This document shows, one piece after another, positions 42,974 through 50,344 of a DNA stretch of 64,000 nt (the stretch's first letter is position 1; every line of letters begins with the position of its first letter). The position numbers and the translations under genes were made by a program. The stretch is from Microcella flavibacter (GTDB lineage: Bacteria; Actinomycetota; Actinomycetes; Actinomycetales; Microbacteriaceae), in contig NZ_CP051299.1 of the NCBI RefSeq assembly GCF_012530535.1, positions 2,418,001 through 2,482,000 of the forward strand, given 5' to 3'. The notes under the pieces were generated by a model, which worked only from the letters and a program-made list of their open reading frames with translations, was not told the DNA's origin and did not search any database.

Positions 42974-43471
42974 GTGACCGCCGCCCGAACCCCCGCTCGC
43001 GCGGGGGCGGGCGGCGCATCCGCGTTCGGGCCGGTCGTGCTGCTGGCCGTCATCGCGGGCGGGATGCTCGGCTCGACCCTGCGCCTCGCCCTCGACACCG
43101 CCCTGCCGAACATGCCCACGGGCCTCGCGGCGAGCACCCTGCTGGTGAACGTCGTCGGCAGCCTCGCGCTCGGAGTCGTCGCGGGCGCGCTGCCCGTGCG
43201 GGCCCCCCGCTGGCTGCGCGCCGGCCTGACGGCCGGACTGCTCGGCTCGTTCACGACCTTCTCGGCGCTCGCCGTCTCGGTGGTCGTGCTCGCCGACGCG
43301 GGCCTGGCGCTCGCGGCGGCCGCCAGTCTCGCGCTCAACCTCGTGCTCGGGATCGGAGCGGCCGCGGGCGGCATCGTGCTGGGGCGGGTCTTCACCGCTC
43401 CCCGGCCGGACCCCGCCGACCCGGGTTCGATCGACCCCGCGTCGACCGACCCCCCGGAGGCCGAGTCGTGA
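42974..43471 (+). CDS. crcB: Fluoride channel subunit CrcB/Fluc (first of pair)
   Basis: A 165-aa protein with four membrane helices. Fluc motifs are GGMLGSTLRLALD, LLVNVVGSLALGVVAG (pore Asn) and LTAGLLGSFTTFSALAV (the TFS Phe-box region). Fluc channels export fluoride as dual-topology dimers; two tandem genes, as here, encode oppositely oriented subunits of a heterodimer. A Pro/Asp-rich tail of about 25 residues is extra. The second subunit starts inside its stop codon (GTGA overlap). Confidence 0.93.
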   Translation: MTAARTPARAGAGGASAFGPVVLLAVIAGGMLGSTLRLALDTALPNMPTGLAASTLLVNVVGSLALGVVAGALPVRAPRWLRAGLTAGLLGSFTTFSALAVSVVVLADAGLALAAAASLALNLVLGIGAAAGGIVLGRVFTAPRPDPADPGSIDPASTDPPEAES

Positions 43472-43842
43472 CCCCGCTGCTCGTGCTCGCCGTCGCCCTC
43501 GCCGGCGGCCTCGCCGCGCTCGTCCGCTACGCCGTCAACCACCTCGCCGGCGAGCGCGGCGGCCTGCCCTGGGGCATCGTCGCGGTCAACGTCGCCGGGT
43601 CGTTCATCGCCGGGCTGGCCGTGGCGGTCGTCGCCGACGCCGAGCTGCGGGTGATCCTGCTCGCCGGCCTCTGCGGCGGGCTCACGACCTTCTCGACCCT
43701 CGCCGTCGACTCGGCCTCGCTCGCCTCGGCGCCGCGCGGGCGACGCGCGCGGGGCATCCTGCGCGCGATCGCCAACGTGGCCGTGACCGTCGTACTCGGC
43801 GTGGGGGCCGCCGCCGCGGGGTTCGTGCTCGGCGGCGGTTGA
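43468..43842 (+). CDS. crcB: Fluoride channel subunit CrcB/Fluc (second of pair)
   Basis: A 124-aa Fluc subunit of standard length. Motifs are LAGGLAALVRYAVNHL (GGxxGxxxRY-like), GIVAVNVAGSFIAGLAVAV and LLAGLCGGLTTFSTLAVDS. It has four membrane helices. Translationally coupled to the first subunit by a 4-bp GTGA overlap, which fits 1:1 production of a heterodimer with inverted subunits. Confidence 0.93.
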   Translation: MTPLLVLAVALAGGLAALVRYAVNHLAGERGGLPWGIVAVNVAGSFIAGLAVAVVADAELRVILLAGLCGGLTTFSTLAVDSASLASAPRGRRARGILRAIANVAVTVVLGVGAAAAGFVLGGG

Positions 43843-43908
43843 CCCGCGCGGTTCCGGCGCGGTGAGCGCGCGCGGCCTGCGCCTCGGCGAGGGCCCGGTG
43901 CTCATCGG

Positions 43909-44998
43909 TGCGGGCTCCAGTACTACACCGACTCGACCGACAACGCGGCGCTCGACGGCGAGGGCAACCTGCGCATCACGGCCCGCGAGATCGAGCCCTC
44001 GGTCGACGGCCCGCAGTGCTGGTACGGCCCCTGCACCCACACCTCGGCGCGCCTCATCACCGAGGGCAAGCAGGAGTTCCAGTACGGGCGCATCGAGACC
44101 CGCGTCTTCGTGCCCGAGGGCAGCGGCATCTGGCCCGCGGTGTGGACGCTCGGCAACGACTTCCGCGCCGTCGGCTGGCCGCAGACCGGCGAGATCGACG
44201 TCATGGAGTTCGTCGGGCGCCTGCCGAACGAGATCTTCGGCACCATCCACGGGCCCGGCTACTCGGGCGGCCAGTCGTTCGGCGGCATCTACGACTTCGG
44301 CACGCCGGTGCCGGCCGACTGGCACACCTTCGAGACGGTCTGGACCCCGGAGAGCATCGACTGGTACGTCGACGGCATCCAGTACCACTCTGCCAGCCCC
44401 GAGGACGTCGCCCCGAACGAGTGGGTCTACGACCACCCGTTCACCCTGCTGACGAACGTCGCCATCGGCGGCAACTTCGGCGGCGCGATCGGCGACGACC
44501 TCGTGTTCCCGCAGTCGCTGCTCGTCGACTACATCCGCGTGTACCAGGCGCCCGACACGGCCGAGCAGTGGACCGCGACGGTGCCGGTCACGGGAACCGG
44601 GTGGCAGCAGGTGACGGTGCCGTTCAGCGCGTTCGCGCCGGTGGGGGATGCCGCTCTCGAGCCCCTCGCCGCGGGCGGGCTGGTGCCCGCCGACGTGCGC
44701 GGCTGGAGCCTGACGCTCGACGGCGCCGGCACCACGAGCGTCGACCGGGTGGCCCTCGAGGCCGAGATCGCCGCGGTGCCGGGCGACGGCGGGCCGGGAG
44801 CGGGGCCGGGCACGCCCGGCGGCGGCTCGGACGGCGTCGGGTCGGGCGGCTCGGGCGCGGCTCCGGCTCGGGCGCGCTCGCCGCGACGGGCGCCGCCGAC
44901 GCCCGCGGCGCGCTGCTGCTCGGCTCACGCTGCTGCTCGGCGGCGGGCTCGCGGCGGTCGGCGCGCGCCGCGGCCGCCTGCGCGGGCTGCGCGGCTGA
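43909..44998 (+). pseudogene. Decayed GH16 beta-glucanase
   Basis: Sequence from about 43915 on reads as a GH16 enzyme in one frame: LQYYTDSTDNAALDGEGNLR, GIWPAVWTLGNDF, the catalytic EIDVMEFVG (ExDxxE) and WHTFETVWTPESIDWYVDG, then a small beta-sandwich region (WQQVTVPFSAF, GWSLTLDG). The expected signal peptide and first 30 or so residues of the fold are missing: upstream codons are not GH16-like and contain no start. Near the end the sorting-like motif LAATG and the hydrophobic tail LLLGGGLAAVGARRGR lie in two other frames, implying two indels at about 44855 and 44930. Active enzymes of this type cut beta-1,3(-1,4)-glucans. Confidence 0.75.
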
Positions 44999-45262
44999 CG
45001 GTGCAACGCCGCGCGGGTCGCGGCTGAGGAATGAGGCGGGGCGGGCATCCGGTGGATGCTCGCCCCGTCGTCGTGCGCAGGGCACGGTGCCGGGGTGCCT
45101 AAGCCGCGCGTTGCGCGTCGCGCACTGCGCGCAGTGGCAGCTGCGGACCGCGGGTGTCGCGCCTGCGCGGAGAATCCCGCGAAACGCCGCCGCCAACCGG
45201 CGGCTCGCCAGGGTCCTCGTCCTCGACCGCGCAGCATGGACAGGTCGATCGGCGGGACGGGG
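44999..45262. other. Gene-free stretch after the GH16 remnant
   Basis: About 260 bp with several small GC-rich inverted repeats (for example GCCGCC/GGCGGC near 45187-45206) and no supported gene. Confidence 0.4.
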
Positions 45263-45580
45263 TCAGTCCCCACCTCCGCCTCCGCCGCCGTCGCTGCCTC
45301 CGCCGTCGGTGCCGGGCCCATCATGATCGGTCATCCCATCGCGACCGCGCGGGCCGGTGCCGCTCGTCGGCCCACCCCCGTCGTCGTCGCCGTCGCGCCA
45401 GGAATCGTGGCCGCCCGCGTGCCCGCCGGCCTCCTGCTGCTCGCGGCGCTTGCGCTCCTCCAGCGCGCGCCGCGTGGGCCGCATGACGACCGTGACGAAG
45501 ATGACGCCCATCACGACGAGCAGCACGAGGAAGACGATCACCGTGATGGAGACGGCGACGGTGAACGGTTCGGCGGTCAT
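45263..45580 (-). CDS. Small single-helix membrane protein with Gly/Asp-rich tail
   Basis: A 105-aa protein. One strong membrane helix (VAVSITVIVFLVLLVVMGVIF, about residues 7-30) is followed by a basic stretch RPTRRALEERKRREQQ and a 50-residue low-complexity tail of Gly and Asp with a few Ser/Thr/His. No family recognised. The basic part after the helix predicts the tail to be cytosolic. Confidence 0.6.
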   Translation of the reverse strand: MTAEPFTVAVSITVIVFLVLLVVMGVIFVTVVMRPTRRALEERKRREQQEAGGHAGGHDSWRDGDDDGGGPTSGTGPRGRDGMTDHDGPGTDGGGSDGGGGGGGD

Positions 45581-45610
45581 GCCCGCCAGCCTGCCACGAA
45601 CGCCGCGCGC

Positions 45611-45925
45611 TCAGAGGGCGAGGGCGAGCAGGAAGGCCCCGTACGCGGCGAGCGCCGCCCACAGCGCCGCGTCGCGCAGGCGATCGGGCGCGCGGCTCGC
45701 GTGCAGCACCCCGGCGACGGCGAGCAGCAGCCAGCACAGCGGGTGGGCCCACCGCAGCGCGAAGTACTGGACGCCCTGCGCCTCGGCCGCCTCGCCGGGC
45801 ACCACCACGACCCAGAGCGCCGCGAGCGCGAGGGCGAGGGCGGCGCCGGTGATCCCGACGGCCCGGCGATGGCGCGCGAGGGCCCGCCGGATGCGGGATG
45901 CCCGGGGCGTCGACTCGGTGCTCAT
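45611..45925 (-). CDS. Small three-helix membrane protein
   Basis: A 104-aa protein with a basic N-terminus (RASRIRRALARHRRAVG) and three hydrophobic segments (ITGAALALALAALWVVVV, WAHPLCWLLLAVAGVL, AALWAALAAYGAFLLALAL). No family recognised. It lies between another small membrane gene and the monooxygenase on the same strand, but no coupling is visible. The start at ATG 45925 was chosen from the hydrophobicity pattern; the longer frame upstream is a shadow of the monooxygenase. Confidence 0.65.
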   Translation of the reverse strand: MSTESTPRASRIRRALARHRRAVGITGAALALALAALWVVVVPGEAAEAQGVQYFALRWAHPLCWLLLAVAGVLHASRAPDRLRDAALWAALAAYGAFLLALAL

Positions 45926-45993
45926 GCGGCCAGTCAACACCGCGGGGCGTGCGCGGGGCATCCCCCCGATCGATCGCCTGGGCGGTCGGGCCC

Positions 45994-47094
45994 TCAGCGG
46001 CCGAGGCGGCTCAGCGTCGCGATGACCTGCCGGGCGATGTTGCGGCCCGCGCGGTTGGCGCCGATGGTGGAGGCGCTGGGGCCGTAGCCGGCGAAGAAGA
46101 TGCGGCCGTCGCGCTCGCTGTGGTGGCTCGAGACGACCACGCCGCCCTCGGGCTCGCGCAGGCGCAGCGGCGCGAGGTGCCGCAGCTCGGGGCGGAACCC
46201 GGTGGCCCAGATGATGGCCTGCGCGGGCAGGAACTCGCCGCCCTCGACGCGCACGCCGTCGGGCTCGATGCGCTCGATGACGCCGCGGGAGACGAGCACG
46301 CCGCGCTCGAGCCCGGCCTGGATGCGGCGCGTGCGGGGCACGCCCGTGCCGCTGACGATGCTCGGCAGCGCACGGCCGGCGCGCGCCGCGTCGTCCTGCA
46401 TGCCGACGGCCTTGACGGCGTCCTCGAGGTTGAGGCTCGGGCCGTCGATGAACTCCGGCTCCCGCCGGGTCGACCACGTGACCGAGCGGGCCACCCCGTC
46501 GAGCTCGAGCAGGAACCCGATGGCGCTCGTGCCGCCGCCGACGACGACGACGTCGAGGCCGGCGAAGTCGGCGGCCCGCTCGTACTGCGCGGTGTGCAGG
46601 TGCCGGCCGGCGAAGTCGCGCAGCCCCGGGTACCAGGGCACGAAGGGGCTGCCCCAGGTGCCGGTGGCGTTGACGATCGTCGTGCCGAGCAGGTCGATGA
46701 TGCCGGCCTCGGTGCTGATGTCGAGCAGCAGCGGCCCGCCGACGTCGGTGACCTTGGTGACGGTGGCGGGGCGCACGACCTGCAGGTTGTAGTGCTCCTC
46801 GTACTGCCGGTAGTAGTCGGCGACGACCTGCTTCGCGGGCACGTCGCGGTCGGCGGTGCCGAAGCTGAGGCCGAGCTCGTCCATGCCGGGCAGGTCGTTG
46901 ACGCGGTGGGCCGAGCCGAGGCGCATCGAATCCCACCGGTGCTGCCAGGCGCCGCCGGTGCCGGGCCCCCGGTCGATGAGCACGAACTCCTCGCCGGCGT
47001 CGAGCCCGAGCTTCTGCAGGTAGTAGGCCACCGAGAGGCCCGCCTGACCGGCGCCGATGACCACGCATTTCGTGGCGAGCGGGGATTCGGTCAC
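45994..47094 (-). CDS. Flavin-containing monooxygenase-like NAD(P)/FAD enzyme
   Basis: A 366-aa protein. The FAD site is CVVIGAGQAGLSVAYYLQKLG near the N-terminus, followed by GGAWQHRWDSMRL. The NADP site is VVVVGGGTSAIGFLLEL and the linker motif is IIWATGFRPELRHL. This is the class B flavoprotein monooxygenase/CzcO-like group; substrate unknown. I placed the start at GTG 47094 because TACCCT lies 7 nt upstream (leaderless-type promoter); the longer frame to 47187 reads through the presumed promoter. Confidence 0.85.
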   Translation of the reverse strand: MTESPLATKCVVIGAGQAGLSVAYYLQKLGLDAGEEFVLIDRGPGTGGAWQHRWDSMRLGSAHRVNDLPGMDELGLSFGTADRDVPAKQVVADYYRQYEEHYNLQVVRPATVTKVTDVGGPLLLDISTEAGIIDLLGTTIVNATGTWGSPFVPWYPGLRDFAGRHLHTAQYERAADFAGLDVVVVGGGTSAIGFLLELDGVARSVTWSTRREPEFIDGPSLNLEDAVKAVGMQDDAARAGRALPSIVSGTGVPRTRRIQAGLERGVLVSRGVIERIEPDGVRVEGGEFLPAQAIIWATGFRPELRHLAPLRLREPEGGVVVSSHHSERDGRIFFAGYGPSASTIGANRAGRNIARQVIATLSRLGR

Positions 47095-47101
47095 CCGCCC
47101 G

Positions 47102-47107
47102 AGGGTA
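47102..47107 (-). promoter_or_regulatory. -10 box, leaderless-type start of the monooxygenase
   Basis: On the minus strand TACCCT is followed by 7 nt and the GTG at 47094-47092. Confidence 0.5.
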
Positions 47108-47164
47108 GTCGCTCCACCCGGCCGCGAGGCGGGTCTGAGGGAGTCTCCGATAGGGCCCTGCGTG

Positions 47165-47170
47165 CTAGAC
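47165..47170 (+). promoter_or_regulatory. -10 box of the DUF3073 gene
   Basis: TAGACT lies about 147 nt before the ATG at 47317. The long leader between them is less GC-rich and has a CTCCG/CGGAG inverted repeat, but no recognisable riboswitch. Confidence 0.45.
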
Positions 47171-47316
47171 TGCCCCGCAGTTTTCATACCGCTCCGGTCG
47201 GGTTCTCCCCCGGGGCGGAGGCACTCGATTCGACGGTCCTGATGGGCATCGGTTGTGATCCTTCAGCCCTTGCCGTCAGAGCAGTCCAGGGTCGACACAT
47301 TCCCGAGGGGGTCGCT

Positions 47317-47523
47317 ATGGGCCGCGGTCGTCAGAAGGCGAAGCACACCAAGGTGGCACGCGAGCTGAAGTACTTCACTCCCGACACCAATCTCACCGCG
47401 CTCGAGCGAGAGCTCGCGGCCAAGGCCGCGGCGGAGGAGAACTACGTCGACAAGTGGGCCGACGACGAGGATGACGACGACGAGGAGTACGACTACTCCG
47501 CCGGCACGCCGAAGACCGCCTAG
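47317..47523 (+). CDS. DUF3073 protein
   Basis: A 68-aa protein identical in plan to actinobacterial DUF3073: it begins MGRGRQKAKHTKVARELKYF, then TNLTALERELA, and ends in an acidic stretch WADDEDDDDEEYDY. Function is unknown. Strong conservation next to purine genes across actinobacteria is established. A GAGGGGG ribosome site lies about 6 nt upstream and a terminator hairpin starts 18 bp after the stop. Confidence 0.95.
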   Translation: MGRGRQKAKHTKVARELKYFTPDTNLTALERELAAKAAAEENYVDKWADDEDDDDEEYDYSAGTPKTA

Positions 47524-47540
47524 CGCGGCACGAACGCTCC

Positions 47541-47578
47541 CGACGAGCCCGCTCCCCGCTGGGGTTGCGGGCTCGTCG
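47541..47578 (+). terminator. Terminator hairpin of the DUF3073 gene
   Basis: CGACGAGCCCGC (47541-47552) pairs perfectly with GCGGGCTCGTCG (47567-47578), with an inner CCC/GGG pair in the loop. A 12-bp stem directly behind the gene. Confidence 0.8.
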
Positions 47579-47646
47579 CCGTTCACGGCCGCCCCGCACT
47601 GCTCGCGGCCGCCGCGCGACGGAGCCCGCACGCGGGTGGCGGCCGG

Positions 47647-47652
47647 TAGCGT
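47647..47652 (+). promoter_or_regulatory. -10 box, leaderless start of the amidohydrolase
   Basis: TAGCGT, then 6 nt, then ATG at 47659. No ribosome site is present. Confidence 0.6.
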
Positions 47653-47658
47653 CGCAGC

Positions 47659-48885
47659 ATGACGATCTCGCTGGATGCCCTCTACCGCGACCTGCACGAG
47701 AACCCCGAGCTCTCCTTCGCCGAGACGCGCACGGCCGGCATCGTGGCCGCCCACCTGCACGATCTCGGCCTCGAGGTCACGGAGGGCGTGGGCCGCACGG
47801 GCGTCGTCGGCGTCCTCCGCAACGGCGACGGCCCGGTCATCGCGCTGCGCGCCGACATGGATGCTCTGCCGGTGACCGAGCTGACGGGACTGCCCTACGC
47901 GAGCACGGTGCGGGCGATCGGCGCCGACGGCGCCGAGACCGGCGTCATGCACGCGTGCGGCCACGACATGCATGTGACGTGGCTGCTGGGGGCGCTCGAG
48001 CGCCTCGTCGCCGAGCGCGCGAGCTGGTCGGGCACCGTGGTCGCCCTGTTCCAGCCGGCTGAGGAGACGATCGGCGGCGCGAAGGCGATGATCGACGACG
48101 GCCTGCTCGACCGGTTCCCGCGGCCGCAGATCGTGCTCGGCCAGCACCTCACGCACATCCCGGCCGGCGTCGTCAGCCTCACGGCCGGGCCCGCGATGGC
48201 GGGCGCCGACAGCATCACGGTGCGCATCCACGGTCGCGGTGGCCACGGCTCGCGCCCGCAGTCGACGATCGATCCCGTGGTGACGGCCTCGGCGATCGTC
48301 ATGCGCCTGCAGACGCTCGTCTCGCGGGAGGTGCAGCCGCGCGACCTCGCCGTCGTGACGGTCGGGTTCCTGCACGCGGGCACGAAGAGCAACATCATCC
48401 CGGCGGAGGCGACGCTAGGCCTCAGCGTGCGGTCGCTCGACGCGGGCGTGCGCGCGCGGCTGCTGGAGGGCATCCGCCGCATCGTCGAGGCCGAGTGCCA
48501 GGCCTCGGGGATGACGACGCCGCCGGAGATCACGGTCGACGACACGGCGGCCGCGACGATCAACGACGTCGCGGCGACGGAGCGGCTGCGGGCGCGGTTC
48601 GCGGAGCGCTTCGGCGCGGACGACGTCATCGACTTCGGCACGCGCACCGGCAGCGAGGACGTCAACGAGTTCAGCACCGCGGCCGGGGTGCCGCTCGTGT
48701 ACTGGTTCGTCGGAGGGCTCGACCCCGTCGCCTGGCGCACCGCCGAAGCGGCGGGGCGCCTCGAGGAGGACGTGCCGACGAACCACTCCCCCTACTTCGC
48801 GCCGGTGCTGCACCCCACGATCGAGCGCGGGGTCGAGACGCTGGTCGAGGCGGCGCTCGAGAACCTCGGCCCCGCCGCGCACTAG
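47659..48885 (+). CDS. M20-family amidohydrolase
   Basis: A 408-aa metal-dependent hydrolase. Metal ligands are seen in RADMDALPV, MHACGHDMHVTWLLGA and FQPAEETIGGAKAMIDDG, and the C-terminal His in PTNHSPYF. The dimerisation domain has TVRIHGRGGHGSRPQSTIDPV. This layout fits the M20D aminoacylase/hippurate hydrolase/IAA-amino-acid hydrolase group, which cleaves N-acyl amino acids or related amides. It is monocistronic with a leaderless promoter and convergent to purM. Confidence 0.93.
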   Translation: MTISLDALYRDLHENPELSFAETRTAGIVAAHLHDLGLEVTEGVGRTGVVGVLRNGDGPVIALRADMDALPVTELTGLPYASTVRAIGADGAETGVMHACGHDMHVTWLLGALERLVAERASWSGTVVALFQPAEETIGGAKAMIDDGLLDRFPRPQIVLGQHLTHIPAGVVSLTAGPAMAGADSITVRIHGRGGHGSRPQSTIDPVVTASAIVMRLQTLVSREVQPRDLAVVTVGFLHAGTKSNIIPAEATLGLSVRSLDAGVRARLLEGIRRIVEAECQASGMTTPPEITVDDTAAATINDVAATERLRARFAERFGADDVIDFGTRTGSEDVNEFSTAAGVPLVYWFVGGLDPVAWRTAEAAGRLEEDVPTNHSPYFAPVLHPTIERGVETLVEAALENLGPAAH

Positions 48886-48952
48886 GCCCGCGCCGCGCGT
48901 GCGCGGCGCTCTCGCGCCCGTGCTTCTCCGGCGTCGGTTCCTCCCCTCCGCT

Positions 48953-49011
48953 CCTTCCACTCTGCAGGACTTTCACGAGAATTCATCATGGAGTTCCTGC
49001 ACAGTGGAAGG
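48953..49011. repeat. Long inverted repeat (17-bp arms) between convergent genes
   Basis: CCTTCCACTCTGCAGGA (48953-48969) and TCCTGCACAGTGGAAGG (48995-49011) are inverse copies with a single mismatch, around a 25-nt AT-richer centre containing GAATTC. Composition differs from the surroundings. It may be a bidirectional terminator or one copy of a dispersed palindromic repeat. Confidence 0.75.
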
Positions 49012-49025
49012 GCCGCGAAGGGGAA

Positions 49026-49052
49026 AGCCGCTCCCGCTCGCGCGGAGCGGCT
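49026..49052 (-). terminator. Terminator hairpin of purM
   Basis: AGCCGCTCC (49026-49034) pairs with GGAGCGGCT (49044-49052), followed on the minus strand by TTTCCCC. It lies 75 bp past the purM stop. Confidence 0.7.
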
Positions 49053-49126
49053 CCCGTCATCCGCGGGCGCCGATCAAGTGCATGGCAGGCGCGCGCACGC
49101 GGTCGCGCGCCGGGCGGCCCGCCGGC

Positions 49127-50233
49127 TCAGCCCGCGTAGGCCCCGACGAGGCGGACGGCTCCGCCGTCGACGCCCTTGGCGCCCTGCTCGAAGCCCGCGA
49201 GCTCCCGGCGCGAGGTCGAGACCGTGCCCGCCTGCCAGGAGCGCACGCCCCGGGCATCCAGCGCCGCGATGACGGCGGAGGCCTGCGCGGCGTCGACGAC
49301 CGCGAGCATGCCGATGCCGAGGTTCCAGGTGCCCTCGGCGCTCTCGAGCGGGTCGCCCGCCATGTCGCTCAGCACGCGGAACACCGCGGGCGGGCTCCAC
49401 GTGCCGCGGTCGAGCTCGACCCACGAGCCGACGGGCAGCACGCGGGCCAGGTTCGCGGCGATGCCGCCGCCGGTCACGTGCGAGAGGGCGTGCACCGCTC
49501 CGGGATGCGCGGCGAGCAGCTCGAGCAGGGGCGCCGTGTAGAGCGCCGTCGGCTCGAGCAGCACCTCGCCGACGACGCCGCCGAGCGCGTCGCTCGTGTC
49601 GTGGTACCCGACGCCGTTCCTCGCGAGGATGTGCCGCACGAGCGAGAAGCCGTTCGAGTGCAGGCCCGAGGAGGCCATGGCGATGACGACGTCGCCGTCG
49701 GTCACGCGCTCCGGCCCGAGCACGGCATCCGCCTCGACGACGCCGACGGCGGCGCCCGCCACGTCGTAGTCGTCCGCGCCCAGCAGGCCCGGGTGCTCGG
49801 CCGTCTCGCCGCCGACGAGCGCGGTGCCCGTCGCGCTGCACGCCTCGGCGATGCCGCGCACGATCGCCGCGATGCGCTCGGGGTGCACCGTGCCGCAGGC
49901 GATGTAGTCGGTCATGAACAGCGGCGTCGCGCCGACCACGACGATGTCGTCGACGACCATCGCCACGAGGTCCTGCCCGATGGTGTGGTGGATGTCGAGG
50001 GCCTGCGCGATCGCGACCTTCGTGCCGACGCCGTCGGTCGAGGTGGCGAGCAGCGGGCGGCGGTAGCCGAGCAGCGCGCTCGCGTCGAAGAGGCCGGCGA
50101 AGCCGCCGACGCCGCCGAGCACCTGGGGGCCGTGCGTGGCGCCCACCGCCGACTTCATCAGCTCGACGGCGAGATCGCCCGCCGCGGTGTCGACGCCGGC
50201 TTCGGCATAGCTGCGGGATGCGCTCGAGGTCAC
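49127..50233 (-). CDS. purM: Phosphoribosylformylglycinamidine cyclo-ligase (AIR synthase)
   Basis: A 368-aa enzyme making aminoimidazole ribotide from FGAM with ATP. Family motifs: SYAEAGVDTAAGDLAVELMK, LATSTDGVGTKVAIAQAL, GQDLVAMVVDDIVVVGATPLFMTDYIA, GGETAEHPG, SSGLHSNGFSLVR and HVTGGGIAANLARVLP. GTG start at 50233 with the -10 box TACGCT exactly 6 nt upstream, so probably leaderless. Divergent from purF, as often in actinobacteria. Confidence 0.97.
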   Translation of the reverse strand: MTSSASRSYAEAGVDTAAGDLAVELMKSAVGATHGPQVLGGVGGFAGLFDASALLGYRRPLLATSTDGVGTKVAIAQALDIHHTIGQDLVAMVVDDIVVVGATPLFMTDYIACGTVHPERIAAIVRGIAEACSATGTALVGGETAEHPGLLGADDYDVAGAAVGVVEADAVLGPERVTDGDVVIAMASSGLHSNGFSLVRHILARNGVGYHDTSDALGGVVGEVLLEPTALYTAPLLELLAAHPGAVHALSHVTGGGIAANLARVLPVGSWVELDRGTWSPPAVFRVLSDMAGDPLESAEGTWNLGIGMLAVVDAAQASAVIAALDARGVRSWQAGTVSTSRRELAGFEQGAKGVDGGAVRLVGAYAG

Positions 50234-50239
50234 CCGGCA

Positions 50240-50245
50240 AGCGTA
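50240..50245 (-). promoter_or_regulatory. -10 box, leaderless start of purM
   Basis: Minus-strand TACGCT, 6 nt, then the GTG of purM at 50233-50231. Confidence 0.6.
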
Positions 50246-50344
50246 CCGGGGCCGCACCCGGCGGCCTGCGCGGATGAGCGGATGTGCGAGACTGGGGGCC
50301 GCCCGATCGGGCTCACCCTCCCTCTTCTTGGAGCGCATTCACGC

